Program-made: the position numbers and the translations under genes | Part shown: piece after piece, positions 1-7,908 of the stretch | Position numbering within the stretch: the first letter of the stretch is position 1 | Layout of the letters: each line of letters begins with the position of its first letter | The notes under the pieces: model-generated | What the model was told of the DNA's origin: nothing | The model's input: the letters and a program-made list of their open reading frames with translations, nothing else | The model's database searches: none | From: Mycolicibacterium aurum | Lineage (GTDB): Bacteria; Actinomycetota; Actinomycetes; Mycobacteriales; Mycobacteriaceae | Length of the DNA stretch: 64,000 bases | Assembly (NCBI RefSeq): GCF_900637195.1 | Contig: NZ_LR134356.1 | Coordinates: forward strand, 5,270,001 to 5,334,000 | Direction: 5' to 3'

Positions 1-116
1 ACCGCCAGTGCGGTGACGCCGCCGGAAACCAGAGCATCCCAGCTGTTGTCGCGGCCCAGCACCGAGGTCACCACATCGGCGACAGCGTGCTGCCCTTCGT
101 CGAGACTGAAGTCCAC
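1..116 (-). CDS. fadE28: Acyl-CoA dehydrogenase FadE28, N-terminus only (cut by window edge)
   Basis: Only the first ~38 codons are present. They begin with GTG and read VDFSLDEGQHAVADVV, a typical acyl-CoA dehydrogenase N-terminus. An AAGGAGG ribosome site lies about 5 bases upstream. Position directly downstream of cyp125 on the same strand matches FadE28 of M. tuberculosis, which forms a heterotetramer with FadE29 and dehydrogenates the shortened C22 side chain of cholesterol as a CoA thioester. The assignment rests on this synteny and the short N-terminus; the catalytic part lies outside the window. Confidence 0.8.
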   Translation of the reverse strand, partial: MDFSLDEGQHAVADVVTSVLGRDNSWDALVSGGVTALA

Positions 117-143
117 CCGAATCCTCCTTGATTCGTCAGCGCG

Positions 144-1403
144 TCAGTGACTGACCGGGCACTTGCCGGTGTAGTCGACCTGCCAGTGCTTGATCCCGTT
201 CAGCCAGCCTGACATCAACCGCTCCGGCTCGCCGATCGGGGTGATGTCGGGCATCGCGTCGGCGACGGCGTTGAAGATCAGGTTGATGGTCATCTTGGCC
301 AGGTTGGCGCCGATGCAGTAGTGCGCACCCGTACCGCCGAACCCGACATGGGGATTCGGGTTGCGCATGATGTTGAACGACTCGGGGAGTTCGAACACGT
401 CTTCGTCGAAATTGGCCGAGCGGTAGGACATCACGACACGCTCGCCCTTTTTGATCTTCACACCGCTGAGCTCGGTGTCCTCCAGCGCGGTGCGCTGGAA
501 CGCCGAGACCGGAGTGGCCCAGCGGACGATCTCGTCGGCGGCGGTCTCCGGCCGCTCCTTCTTGTAGAGCTCCCACTGCTCGGGATTCTGCGAGAACGCG
601 ATCATGCCGTGGGTGATCGAGTTGCGGGTGGTCTCGTTACCTGCCACCGCGAGCATCACCACGAAGAAGCCGAATTCATCGTCGGACAGCTTCTCGCCGT
701 CGATGTCGGCCTCGATGAGGGTCGTGACGATGTCCTCGGTCGGATTCTTCGCCCGCTCCTCGGCCATCTTCATCGCGTAGGTGATGAGCTCGAAAGAGGA
801 CATGGCCGGGTCCACGTCGGCGTACTCCGGGTCCTCCCCCGCAGTCATCTCGTTGGACCAGCGGAAGAGCTTGTCGCGATCCTCCTGCGGTACGCCCAGC
901 AGTCCGGCGATCGCCTGCAGCGGCAACTCGCAGGACACCTGCTCGACGAAGTCTCCGGTGCCCTCGGCGGCAGCGGTCTCGGCGATCTTCTGCGCGCGAG
1001 TGCGGAGTTCATCCTCCAGCCGCCCGACGGCCCGTGGGGTGAAGCCGCGCGAGATGATCTTGCGCAGCCGGGTGTGCTGCGGGGCATCCATGTTGAGCAG
1101 GACGGCCTTCTGCAGTTCGATCGCGTCGCGGGTCATCCCCTGCGGCCACGTCGGGATGGCGCCGTCGGGGGAACTGCCGAAAACGTCGTTGCGCTTGGAC
1201 ACCTCTTTGACGTCGGCGTGCTTGGTGATCAACCAGTAGCCCTTGTCACCGAAGCCACCCGTGCCGCCTGGCACGTCGACCCAGTGGATAGGCTCGGATT
1301 TGCGCAACTCGGCAAGCTCTTCTACGGGCAGACGCTCCAGGTTCAGCGTCGCGTCGAGGAAATCGAACTCTGACGAGATAGGGCAGGAAGTGGGGCCTGA
1401 CAT
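144..1403 (-). CDS. cyp125: Cytochrome P450 CYP125, steroid C26/C27 monooxygenase
   Basis: A 419-residue P450 with all family landmarks: I-helix AGNETT (254-259), ExxR as EIVR (291-294), and the haem loop FGGTGAHYCIG (355-365) with Cys363 as the axial thiolate. CYP125 oxidises the terminal methyl of cholesterol or cholestenone to the carboxylate, starting side-chain degradation. It is divergent from the thiolase fadA5, with a KstR box 19 bases upstream of its ATG, and precedes fadE28 on the same strand. This arrangement is the same as Rv3545c/Rv3546. It is cytosolic and needs ferredoxin partners that are not in the window. Confidence 0.95.
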   Translation of the reverse strand: MSGPTSCPISSEFDFLDATLNLERLPVEELAELRKSEPIHWVDVPGGTGGFGDKGYWLITKHADVKEVSKRNDVFGSSPDGAIPTWPQGMTRDAIELQKAVLLNMDAPQHTRLRKIISRGFTPRAVGRLEDELRTRAQKIAETAAAEGTGDFVEQVSCELPLQAIAGLLGVPQEDRDKLFRWSNEMTAGEDPEYADVDPAMSSFELITYAMKMAEERAKNPTEDIVTTLIEADIDGEKLSDDEFGFFVVMLAVAGNETTRNSITHGMIAFSQNPEQWELYKKERPETAADEIVRWATPVSAFQRTALEDTELSGVKIKKGERVVMSYRSANFDEDVFELPESFNIMRNPNPHVGFGGTGAHYCIGANLAKMTINLIFNAVADAMPDITPIGEPERLMSGWLNGIKHWQVDYTGKCPVSH

Positions 1404-1421
1404 AGATGTGCGCTCCTCAAA

Positions 1422-1435
1422 TGCAACGTGTTCTA
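1422..1435. promoter_or_regulatory. KstR operator proximal to cyp125
   Basis: TGCAACGTGTTCTA fits the KstR consensus TnnAACnnGTTnnA at every fixed position. It lies 19 bases upstream of the cyp125 start, inside the 121-bp divergent promoter with fadA5. KstR itself is not encoded in the window. Binding would repress cyp125 until the steroid-CoA inducer is present. Confidence 0.85.
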
Positions 1436-1500
1436 GTTCCAGTAAAACATGCCTCCACCGCAGATGAAAGGCACGGGGGCATCGCCGCTTGTCAGACTAA

Positions 1501-1514
1501 TGAAACGTGTTCTA
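1501..1514. promoter_or_regulatory. KstR operator proximal to fadA5
   Basis: TGAAACGTGTTCTA fits TnnAACnnGTTnnA at every fixed position and ends 11 bases before the fadA5 ATG. Together with the box at 1422 it gives each divergent gene its own operator. Its closeness to the start codon suggests that it overlaps the transcription start or that the transcript has a very short leader. Confidence 0.85.
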
Positions 1515-1524
1515 GCCTGTCGGA

Positions 1525-2688
1525 ATGGGCAACCCCGTCATCGTCGAAGCCACCCGTAGCCCCATCGGCAAACGGAATGGATGGCTGTCCGGCCTGCATG
1601 CCACGGAGCTCCTCGGCGCAGTACAGAAGGCCGTCGTGGAGAAGGCCGGCATCGACGCCGCAGACGTCGAACAGCTGATCGGCGGCTGCGTCACGCAGTT
1701 CGGCGAGCAGTCCAACAACATCACCCGGGTGTCGTGGCTGACGGCAGGCCTCCCCGAGCATGTCGGCGCCACCACGGTCGACTGCCAGTGCGGCAGCGCT
1801 CAGCAGGCCAACCACCTGATCGCCGGACTCATCTCCGTGGGCGCCATCGACATCGGCATCGCCTGCGGCATCGAGGCGATGAGCCGCGTAGGCCTGGGAG
1901 CCAACGCAGGTCCCGACCGCAGCATCATTCGCGCTTCGTCGTGGGACATCGACATGCCCGACCAGTTCACCGCGGCCGAACGTATCGCCAAGCGCCGCGG
2001 CATCACCCGGGAGGACCTCGACCAATTCGGGTTCGACTCCCAGCGCAAGGCCAAGCAGGCCTGGGCCGAGGGTCGGTTCGATCGCGAGATCTCACCCGTC
2101 GAGGCGCCCGTGCTCGACGAGAACAAACAGCCGATCTCCGAGCGGGCCTTCGTCTCGCGCGACCAAGGTCTGCGCGACACCACCCTCGAAGGCCTCGCCT
2201 CGCTGAAACCCGTGATGGAAGGCGCCATTCACACGGCCGGAACGTCGTCGCAGATCTCCGACGGCGCCGCCGCGGTGCTGTGGATGGATGAGGACAAGGC
2301 CAAGGCGCTCGGGCTGAAGCCCCGTGCCCGCATCGTCAGCCAGGCCAACGTCGGCGCCGAGGCGTACTACCACCTCGACGGACCGGTGCAGTCGACCGCG
2401 AAGGTGCTGGAGAAGGCCGGTATGAAGATCGGTGACGTCGACGTCATCGAGATCAACGAGGCCTTCGCGTCGGTCGTGCTGTCGTGGGCGCGTGTGCACG
2501 AGCCCGACATGGATCGCGTCAACGTCAACGGCGGTGCGATCGCACTTGGCCATCCGGTCGGTAGCACCGGCGCCAGGCTCATCACCACGGCGCTGCACGA
2601 ACTGGAGCGGACGGACAAGAGCACGGCGCTGATCACGATGTGCGCCGGCGGCGCGTTGTCCACCGGAACCATCATCGAGCGGATCTAG
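1525..2688 (+). CDS. fadA5: Steroid acetyl-CoA acetyltransferase (thiolase) FadA5
   Basis: A 387-residue thiolase. The nucleophile is Cys89 in VDCQCGS. The GHP motif has His343, and the second catalytic Cys373 lies in MCAGG. FadA5 cleaves acetyl-CoA from 3-oxo-cholest-4-en-24-oyl-type CoA esters in the side-chain beta-oxidation of cholesterol. Length is close to the M. tuberculosis protein (391). The ATG is chosen because it follows the KstR box with no room for an extension. It is divergent from cyp125 and probably co-transcribed with the next two genes, as gaps are short (16 and 11 bases). Confidence 0.95.
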   Translation: MGNPVIVEATRSPIGKRNGWLSGLHATELLGAVQKAVVEKAGIDAADVEQLIGGCVTQFGEQSNNITRVSWLTAGLPEHVGATTVDCQCGSAQQANHLIAGLISVGAIDIGIACGIEAMSRVGLGANAGPDRSIIRASSWDIDMPDQFTAAERIAKRRGITREDLDQFGFDSQRKAKQAWAEGRFDREISPVEAPVLDENKQPISERAFVSRDQGLRDTTLEGLASLKPVMEGAIHTAGTSSQISDGAAAVLWMDEDKAKALGLKPRARIVSQANVGAEAYYHLDGPVQSTAKVLEKAGMKIGDVDVIEINEAFASVVLSWARVHEPDMDRVNVNGGAIALGHPVGSTGARLITTALHELERTDKSTALITMCAGGALSTGTIIERI

Positions 2689-2704
2689 TGTCCGTGATCC
2701 GCTC

Positions 2705-3088
2705 ATGATCTCGGAGGCCGAACGTATTGCCGCCGCGCAGGCCTACATCAGTGCGCTGGCCAGCCATCAGGCCGATGCCGTGCCGTTCGCGCCGGGCTGC
2801 ACCCGCGTCGAGGTGGGACTCAAGACAGGGTTCTCCGGAAACCACCTGCGCCGCAGCCTGAATCGGGGGCTGCAGTACAGAGTGATCAGGACGGTGAGCA
2901 CGCCGGAGTTCACCGTTGACGGTGACACCGTGCGAGCGCGGTTCGAGCTGTCGACCAAGCCGAACCTCCTGGGCCGCAGTGTCGGCGCCCGCGTCGACGA
3001 GACGTTTCTGATCCCCGCCGACGACCCCTCCGGGCGAGCGCAGATCCACCACATCAACGCTTCCATCCGCCCGTTCCTCGCCCGATAG
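2705..3088 (+). CDS. Small conserved protein, NTF2/SnoaL-like (DUF8021-like) fold suspected
   Basis: A 127-residue protein with no signal peptide or membrane segment. Its layout (N-terminal helix, a TRVEVG segment near residue 34, then alternating beta strands ending RAQIHHINASIRP) resembles the SnoaL/NTF2-like alpha+beta barrel of the DUF8021 kind, but I cannot confirm this without a profile search. It lies 16 bases after fadA5 and 11 bases before the Ddn-like gene, so it is likely part of the KstR-controlled transcript. As I recall the M. tuberculosis order, no gene sits between fadA5 and ddn. Function unknown. Confidence 0.7.
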   Translation: MISEAERIAAAQAYISALASHQADAVPFAPGCTRVEVGLKTGFSGNHLRRSLNRGLQYRVIRTVSTPEFTVDGDTVRARFELSTKPNLLGRSVGARVDETFLIPADDPSGRAQIHHINASIRPFLAR

Positions 3089-3099
3089 GATCTCCGGCC

Positions 3100-3609
3100 A
3101 TGGCCACCCCTCCGAAACCTCCGAAGCCACTGAGTCCCAAACAGGTCGAAGGCCTCAATTCCAAGGCGGTCGGCACCGGCATCAAGTGGATGTCGAAGCT
3201 CAACACATGGGCCTACAAGGCCACCGGCGGTCGCCTGGGCGCGAAATGGCGCGGCGGGTCCAACCGCTTCTCGGCACCGCCACCGGTGGGGATCCTGACG
3301 ACGATCGGCCGCAAGTCCGGCGAGCCCAGGGAAAGCCCGCTGCTTTTCCTGCGCGAAGGCAATCGAATCGTGCTGGTCGCCTCGCAGGGCGGTCGTGCGA
3401 CAAACCCGATGTGGTACTTGAACATTCAGGCCAATCCGCAGGTGACGTTCCAGTTCAAGAACGAGAAGCTGAGACTCACCGCCCGCGACGCTTCGGACTC
3501 GGAGCGTGACGAGTACTGGCCCAAGCTCGACGCGATCTACCCCGACTTCCAGAACTACCGGAGCTACACCGACCGCAAGATCCCGATCTTGATCTGCGAC
3601 CCGGTCTGA
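3100..3609 (+). CDS. ddn: F420H2-dependent quinone/nitro-reductase of the Ddn family
   Basis: A 169-residue protein of the deazaflavin-dependent nitroreductase family, split-barrel fold. The core contains TTIGRKSGEPR, NPMWYLN and YWPKLDAIYP, closely like M. tuberculosis Ddn (Rv3547, 151 aa). The C-terminal NYRSYTDRKIPI supplies the tyrosines that in Ddn contact F420 and substrate. Ddn reduces menaquinone with F420H2 and activates bicyclic nitroimidazole drugs. The extra length is a basic, proline-rich N-terminus (PPKPPKPLSPK). Synteny after fadA5 supports orthology. Whether it can activate nitroimidazoles cannot be read from sequence. Confidence 0.88.
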   Translation: MATPPKPPKPLSPKQVEGLNSKAVGTGIKWMSKLNTWAYKATGGRLGAKWRGGSNRFSAPPPVGILTTIGRKSGEPRESPLLFLREGNRIVLVASQGGRATNPMWYLNIQANPQVTFQFKNEKLRLTARDASDSERDEYWPKLDAIYPDFQNYRSYTDRKIPILICDPV

Positions 3610-3675
3610 ATCACCACCGGGTTGGACCTCGGCAACGACCTCACGACGCACCGGCTCTTCGATTATCGTTGACAG

Positions 3676-4374
3676 GTGATCTCCTTACCGGGCTTCAACG
3701 AGTGGCTCGACCGCGCGCTGGTCGAGCAGGCCGCCAAGGCGGATCAGTCGGTGGAGGTCTACGTTGCCCAAGCTGTAGCGATGCGACTGATGCTCGACGT
3801 CAACCGCCACAAAGAAAATCCTCTGGATTTCCTGACGCACTTTTCCTCCGCCAATGTTCAGCTCTCTGAGAGCTCTCCGCTACCGCCGCCCGATGTCATA
3901 ACAGACCCGGGCCGACTCCAGGCTCTGTACGACACGGGTCTGCTCGACGCACCACGGGAGAAGGCGTACGACCGGATCGCCGATATGGCCGCGACCGCTC
4001 TGGCAACGCCGGGAGCCGCCATTTCGCTCGTGGACCGGGACCGGCAGTTCTTTGTCAGCCTGCACGGCCCGGCCGGTGACTCGCCAGGTTCGAGGGAGAC
4101 GTCGATCGATCGTTCGGTGTGTCAGTACGCGGTCGCCTCCGGGGAGCCCCTGGTGATCGCCGACGCGCGCGACGATCCGGTACTGAAATACAACCCCGCT
4201 GTCACCGATGGGACCGTCGTGTCCTATCTCGGAATCCCGTTGGTTGATTCGGCGGATCATGCCATCGGCACGCTCTGCGTGTGGGATGCGAATCCTCGTG
4301 AATGGACATCCGGCCACGTGACCACACTGCGCGATCTGGCGAAGTTGGCGTCTGACCGCATTTTCGACCAGTAG
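3676..4374 (+). CDS. GAF-domain sensor with an N-terminal ribbon-helix-helix-like segment
   Basis: A 232-residue protein starting at GTG. Residues ~75-228 form a GAF domain of the type near histidine kinases and anti-sigma regulators: RLQALYDTGLLD, then AISLVDRDRQFF, DRSVCQYAVA, LVIADARDD, SYLGIPLV and GTLCVWD. Cys149 in SVCQYA is a typical conserved position of this subgroup. Residues 1-45 (WLDRALVEQAAKADQSVEVYVAQAV) look like the two helices of a ribbon-helix-helix DNA-binding unit. There is no kinase, cyclase or output enzyme domain. It converges with the SDR at 4429. Ligand unknown. Confidence 0.7.
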   Translation: MISLPGFNEWLDRALVEQAAKADQSVEVYVAQAVAMRLMLDVNRHKENPLDFLTHFSSANVQLSESSPLPPPDVITDPGRLQALYDTGLLDAPREKAYDRIADMAATALATPGAAISLVDRDRQFFVSLHGPAGDSPGSRETSIDRSVCQYAVASGEPLVIADARDDPVLKYNPAVTDGTVVSYLGIPLVDSADHAIGTLCVWDANPREWTSGHVTTLRDLAKLASDRIFDQ

Positions 4375-4428
4375 CGCAGAGTTGGTCGGGGAATTCGACT
4401 GCGGCGTGGTGTTGTTCGCCGTCGCGGC

Positions 4429-5346
4429 TCAGGCTCCGTAAACCGGAACGGCCGGCCGCGCCTTCGCGAGAAGCTCGGTGACGACGGGACCGAGTTCCGC
4501 CGGGTCCCACTGTGCACCCTTGTCGGTCTCCGGACCGTGGCTCCATCCTTCGGCGACCCGGATCTTGCCGCCTTCGACCTCGAACATCTTGCCGGTAACG
4601 TCCCGGGACTCGACGCTGCCCAGCCACACCACAAGCGGTGAGATGTTCTCCGGCGCCATCGCGTCGAATGCCTGATCCTGTGTCGACATCATGTCGGCGA
4701 ACACGGTCTCGGTCATCCGCGTGCGCGCCGACGGCGCGATCGCATTGACATTCACGCCGTAGCGGCCCATCTCAGCGGCCGCAACCAGGGTCAACGCCGC
4801 GATACCAGCCTTGGCCGCACTGTAGTTCGCCTGGCCGACGCTGCCCTGAAGACCGGCACCCGAGCTGGTGTTGATGATGCGGGCGTGAAGGGTGTCCGGA
4901 CCCGCCTCACCGCTTTTCACTTTGGCGCGCCAGTAGGCCGCGGCGTGCTTCATCGTCGCGAAGTGGCCCTTGAGGTGCACCGCGGTGACGGCGTCGAACT
5001 CCTCCTCGCTGGTGTTGGCGAACATGCGGTCGCGCACGATCCCCGCATTGTTGACCAACACGTCCAGGCCACCGAAGCTGTCCACCGCGGTCTGGATGAG
5101 GCCCTCCGCCTGCGTCCAGTCGGCGACGTTGGCACCGCTGGTCACGGCTTCACCACCGGCTGCAACGATTTCATCCACGACGTTCTGAGCCGCGCTGCCG
5201 CCGCCGGCCGGCGACCCGTCGAGCCCGACGCCGATGTCGTTAACGACGACGCGTGCGCCTTCGGCGGCGAACGCCATGGCATGCGCCCGACCGATTCCGC
5301 CACCTGCACCCGTCACGATGACCACGCGGCCGTCGAGCAATCCCAT
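4429..5346 (-). CDS. Short-chain dehydrogenase/reductase, 17-beta-HSD type 4-like (Rv3548c orthologue)
   Basis: A 305-residue SDR with the NAD(P) loop TGAGGGIG, NNAG, catalytic serines NTSSGAG and the YSAAK active-site Tyr-Lys pair. An insertion after strand beta-2 (GVGLDGSPAGGGSA) is typical of the hydroxyacyl-CoA dehydrogenase part of multifunctional enzyme 2. That points to a beta-hydroxyacyl-CoA dehydrogenase in steroid side-chain or ring degradation. A GGAGACAAC ribosome site precedes the ATG. It is the second gene of a two-gene operon, 12 bases after the SDR at 5359. The position matches Rv3548c; the exact substrate is not established from sequence. Confidence 0.85.
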   Translation of the reverse strand: MGLLDGRVVIVTGAGGGIGRAHAMAFAAEGARVVVNDIGVGLDGSPAGGGSAAQNVVDEIVAAGGEAVTSGANVADWTQAEGLIQTAVDSFGGLDVLVNNAGIVRDRMFANTSEEEFDAVTAVHLKGHFATMKHAAAYWRAKVKSGEAGPDTLHARIINTSSGAGLQGSVGQANYSAAKAGIAALTLVAAAEMGRYGVNVNAIAPSARTRMTETVFADMMSTQDQAFDAMAPENISPLVVWLGSVESRDVTGKMFEVEGGKIRVAEGWSHGPETDKGAQWDPAELGPVVTELLAKARPAVPVYGA

Positions 5347-5358
5347 GATGTTGTCTCC

Positions 5359-6168
5359 TTATTTCTTGATGTCGGCAGTGGTGGTCGACAGATAGTGCGG
5401 CGGCTCCCCGCCACCGTGCACCTCCAGCGACGCGCCACTGATGTAGGACGCTGCGTCAGACGCGAGAAACGCCGTGGCCCAGCCGATGTCGTCGGGTTTT
5501 GCGAGCCTGCCCAGCGGCACGTTTTTCGAGATGGCCGCGATGGAATCGGCATCTCCGTAGAAGAGTTCGGCCTGCTCGGTCTCCACCATGCCCACGACGA
5601 CGGAATTGACCCGGACCTTGGGAGCCCACTCGACGGCCAGCGTCGCGGTCAGGTTGTCGATACCGGCTTTGGCTGCGCCGTAGGCCGCAGTACCGGGCGT
5701 GGGACGGTGGCCACTCACGCTGGAAATGTTGACGATCGATCCGCCCGAGTCCTGGTTCTGCATCACGGCATTCGCGTGGGTGGACACGGAGAGCGCGCCG
5801 AGGAGGTTCAGCTGAAGAATCTTCGTGCTGAACTTCGCGGATGCCTCGGCGGCGGGCACGTACGGCGAGCCGCCCGCGTTGTTGACGACGACGTCGAGCC
5901 GGCCGTGGTCGGCGGCCACTCCGTCGATCAGCGCCTTGACCGCATCGTCGTCGCGGATGTCGCAGGCCCGGAATTCGTAGGGCGACTGCTCGACCGGTCG
6001 GCGCGCACAGGTGATGACGGTGGCGCCCTGGTCGGCGAACACCTTGCTGATGCCCGCGCCGACGCCGCGCACGCCGCCGGTGACGAGCACCACGCGGCGG
6101 GCGAGCCCGAGTCGGATGGCACCGTCTCCGTGGGGGCCGGGCACAGCACTGTCGACGGCGTCAGTCAC
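5359..6168 (-). CDS. Short-chain dehydrogenase/reductase (Rv3549c orthologue)
   Basis: A 269-residue classical SDR: TGGVRGVG cofactor loop, NNAG, NISSVSG and the YGAAK catalytic pair, with C-terminal GASLEVHGG. The reading frame stays open 33 codons further upstream, but that would run over the KstR2 operator and the echA20 start. I therefore place the start at GTG 6168 (VTDAVDS). It is divergent from echA20 across a 52-bp promoter with a perfect KstR2 box, so it is probably KstR2-controlled with the SDR downstream. Likely a hydroxyacyl-CoA or steroid-ring alcohol dehydrogenase in late cholesterol catabolism. Confidence 0.85.
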   Translation of the reverse strand: MTDAVDSAVPGPHGDGAIRLGLARRVVLVTGGVRGVGAGISKVFADQGATVITCARRPVEQSPYEFRACDIRDDDAVKALIDGVAADHGRLDVVVNNAGGSPYVPAAEASAKFSTKILQLNLLGALSVSTHANAVMQNQDSGGSIVNISSVSGHRPTPGTAAYGAAKAGIDNLTATLAVEWAPKVRVNSVVVGMVETEQAELFYGDADSIAAISKNVPLGRLAKPDDIGWATAFLASDAASYISGASLEVHGGGEPPHYLSTTTADIKK

Positions 6169-6183
6169 TGTGCTAGCGTACCA

Positions 6184-6197
6184 AGCAAGTGCTTGCT
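6184..6197. promoter_or_regulatory. KstR2 operator between the SDR pair and echA20-ipdABC
   Basis: AGCAAGTGCTTGCT is a perfect match to AnCAAGnnCTTGnT and almost fully palindromic. It sits 15 bases from the SDR GTG and 23 bases from the echA20 ATG, so one dimer site can repress both directions. The known inducer of KstR2 is HIP-CoA, made by FadD3 (encoded at 34289). Confidence 0.9.
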
Positions 6198-6220
6198 TAG
6201 GTAGCGACCCAGGAGTTTGC

Positions 6221-6982
6221 ATGCCGATCACCACAAAGACCGTGGAACCGGGCATCGTCTCGGTCACCGTCGACTACCCACCCGTCAACGCGATCCCGTC
6301 GCGGGGCTGGTTCGAGCTCGGCGACGCGATCACCGCCGCGGGCCGAGACCGCGAGACCCACGTCGTGATCCTGCGCGCCGAGGGGCGTGGGTTCAACGCG
6401 GGCGTCGACATCAAGGAGATGCAGAACACCGACGGATTCACCGCTCTCATCGATGCCAATCGTGGTTGCTTCCATGCCTTTCGGGCGGTGTACGAGTGCG
6501 AGGTGCCGGTCGTGGCCGCCGTCAACGGCTTCTGTGTCGGCGGCGGCATCGGGCTGGTCGGTAACTCAGATGTGATCGTCGCCTCCGACGACGCGAAGTT
6601 CGGCCTCCCCGAAGTCGAGCGCGGTGCGCTCGGTGCGGCCACTCACCTGTCGCGGCTGGTGCCGCAGCACATGATGCGCCGGCTGTTCTTCACCGCGGCC
6701 ACGGTGGACGCGCACACCCTGCATCACTTCGGCTCGGTGCACGAAGTGGTTCCGCGCGCGGACCTCGACGAGTCGGCTCTGCGCGTCGCGCGGGACATCG
6801 CATCCAAGGACACCCGGGTGATCCGCGCCGCGAAGGAAGCTCTCAACCTCATCGACGTCCAGCCGGTCAACGCCAGATATCGCATGGAGCAGGGCTTCAC
6901 ATTCGAGCTGAACCTGGCCGGCGTCTCTGACGAGCACCGGGATGCGTTCGCGGGTACCTCGAAGAAGGAATCGAAGAAGTGA
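6221..6982 (+). CDS. echA20: Enoyl-CoA hydratase-family ring hydrolase EchA20
   Basis: A 253-residue crotonase-fold protein. Oxyanion-hole segments are FNAGVDIKEM (~63-72) and NGFCVGGGIGL (~104-114). An AGGAG ribosome site lies 5 bases upstream. In M. tuberculosis, EchA20 (Rv3550) hydrolytically opens steroid ring D of the HIC-CoA-derived intermediate, giving COCHEA-CoA, the substrate of IpdAB. It is the first gene of the echA20-ipdA-ipdB-ipdC operon: its TGA overlaps the ipdA GTG by four bases, indicating translational coupling. The C-terminus is lysine-rich (SKKESKK). Confidence 0.92.
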   Translation: MPITTKTVEPGIVSVTVDYPPVNAIPSRGWFELGDAITAAGRDRETHVVILRAEGRGFNAGVDIKEMQNTDGFTALIDANRGCFHAFRAVYECEVPVVAAVNGFCVGGGIGLVGNSDVIVASDDAKFGLPEVERGALGAATHLSRLVPQHMMRRLFFTAATVDAHTLHHFGSVHEVVPRADLDESALRVARDIASKDTRVIRAAKEALNLIDVQPVNARYRMEQGFTFELNLAGVSDEHRDAFAGTSKKESKK

Positions 6983-7908
6983 CAGACAAGAGAACGACTC
7001 TCGACGAGGCTGTCTCGTCACTCGAGAGCGGTATGACCATCGGCCTCGGCGGCTGGGGCTCACGCCGCAAGCCGATGGCCTTCGTACGCGCGCTGCTGCG
7101 CACCGACGTCACCGACCTCACGGTCGTGACCTACGGCGGCCCGGACCTCGGACTGCTGTGCTCGGCGGGCAAAGTCAAGCGGGTGTACTACGGCTTCGTG
7201 TCGCTGGATTCGCCCCCGTTCTACGACCCGTGGTTCGCCAAGGCCCGCACCTCAGGAGCCATCGAGTCCCGGGAGATGGACGAGGGCATGCTGCGCTGCG
7301 GTCTTCAGGCTGCCGCACAACGCCTTCCGTTCCTGCCGATCCGCGCCGGGCTCGGCAGTGATGTCCGCGCGTTCTGGGGTGACGAACTCAAGACGGTGCA
7401 GTCCCCGTATTCGACGGGCTCAGGCTACGAAGAACTCATCGCGATGCCCGCCCTCAATCTGGACGCGGCGTTCGTCCACATGAACCTCGGCGACGAACGG
7501 GGCAACGCGGCCTACACCGGGATCGACCCCTACTTCGACGACCTTTTCCTGATGTCGGCCGAGCGCCGCTTCCTGTCCGTGGAGAAGGTGGTCTCCACCG
7601 AAGAACTCGTCAAATCCGTTCCACCACAAGCGCTGCTCATCAACCGCATGATGGTCGATTCGGTGGTCGAGGCACCGAACGGCGCCCACTTCACGGTCAA
7701 CGAGCCCGACTATCGTCGCGACGAGAAGTTCCAGCGGCACTACGCGGAGGCCGCTGCCTCCGACGAGACGTGGGCCGAGTTCGTCAAGACCTATCTGTCC
7801 GGCAGTGAAGCCGACTACCAGGCTGCGGTGCGTAAGTTCACCGATGAGCGCTTGCGCGAAGAGCATGCCAAGAAAGAGCAAGCCGCCGCGAAGGAGGCCG
7901 CCAAATGA
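6979..7908 (+). CDS. ipdA: COCHEA-CoA ring hydrolase, alpha subunit IpdA
   Basis: A 309-residue class I CoA-transferase-fold subunit. Recognisable stretches are GWGSRRKPMAFVRA, TYGGPDLGLLCSAGK, FYDPWF and GNAAYTGIDPYFDD. Despite the fold, IpdAB is a hydrolase opening ring C of COCHEA-CoA. The acidic segment EMDEGML (99-105) is where the catalytic glutamate of the M. tuberculosis enzyme is expected. GTG start overlaps the echA20 stop (GTGA), and the 3' end overlaps ipdB (ATGA). An Ala/Lys-rich C-terminal tail makes it somewhat longer than I recall for Rv3551. Confidence 0.92.
   Translation: MTDKRTTLDEAVSSLESGMTIGLGGWGSRRKPMAFVRALLRTDVTDLTVVTYGGPDLGLLCSAGKVKRVYYGFVSLDSPPFYDPWFAKARTSGAIESREMDEGMLRCGLQAAAQRLPFLPIRAGLGSDVRAFWGDELKTVQSPYSTGSGYEELIAMPALNLDAAFVHMNLGDERGNAAYTGIDPYFDDLFLMSAERRFLSVEKVVSTEELVKSVPPQALLINRMMVDSVVEAPNGAHFTVNEPDYRRDEKFQRHYAEAAASDETWAEFVKTYLSGSEADYQAAVRKFTDERLREEHAKKEQAAAKEAAK

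Noticed and set aside
4885..6204. 439-residue + strand open frame
   Set aside because: It is antisense to two clear SDR genes. Its composition (His, Arg, Gly, Val rich, no domain) is typical of the mirror frame of high-GC genes.
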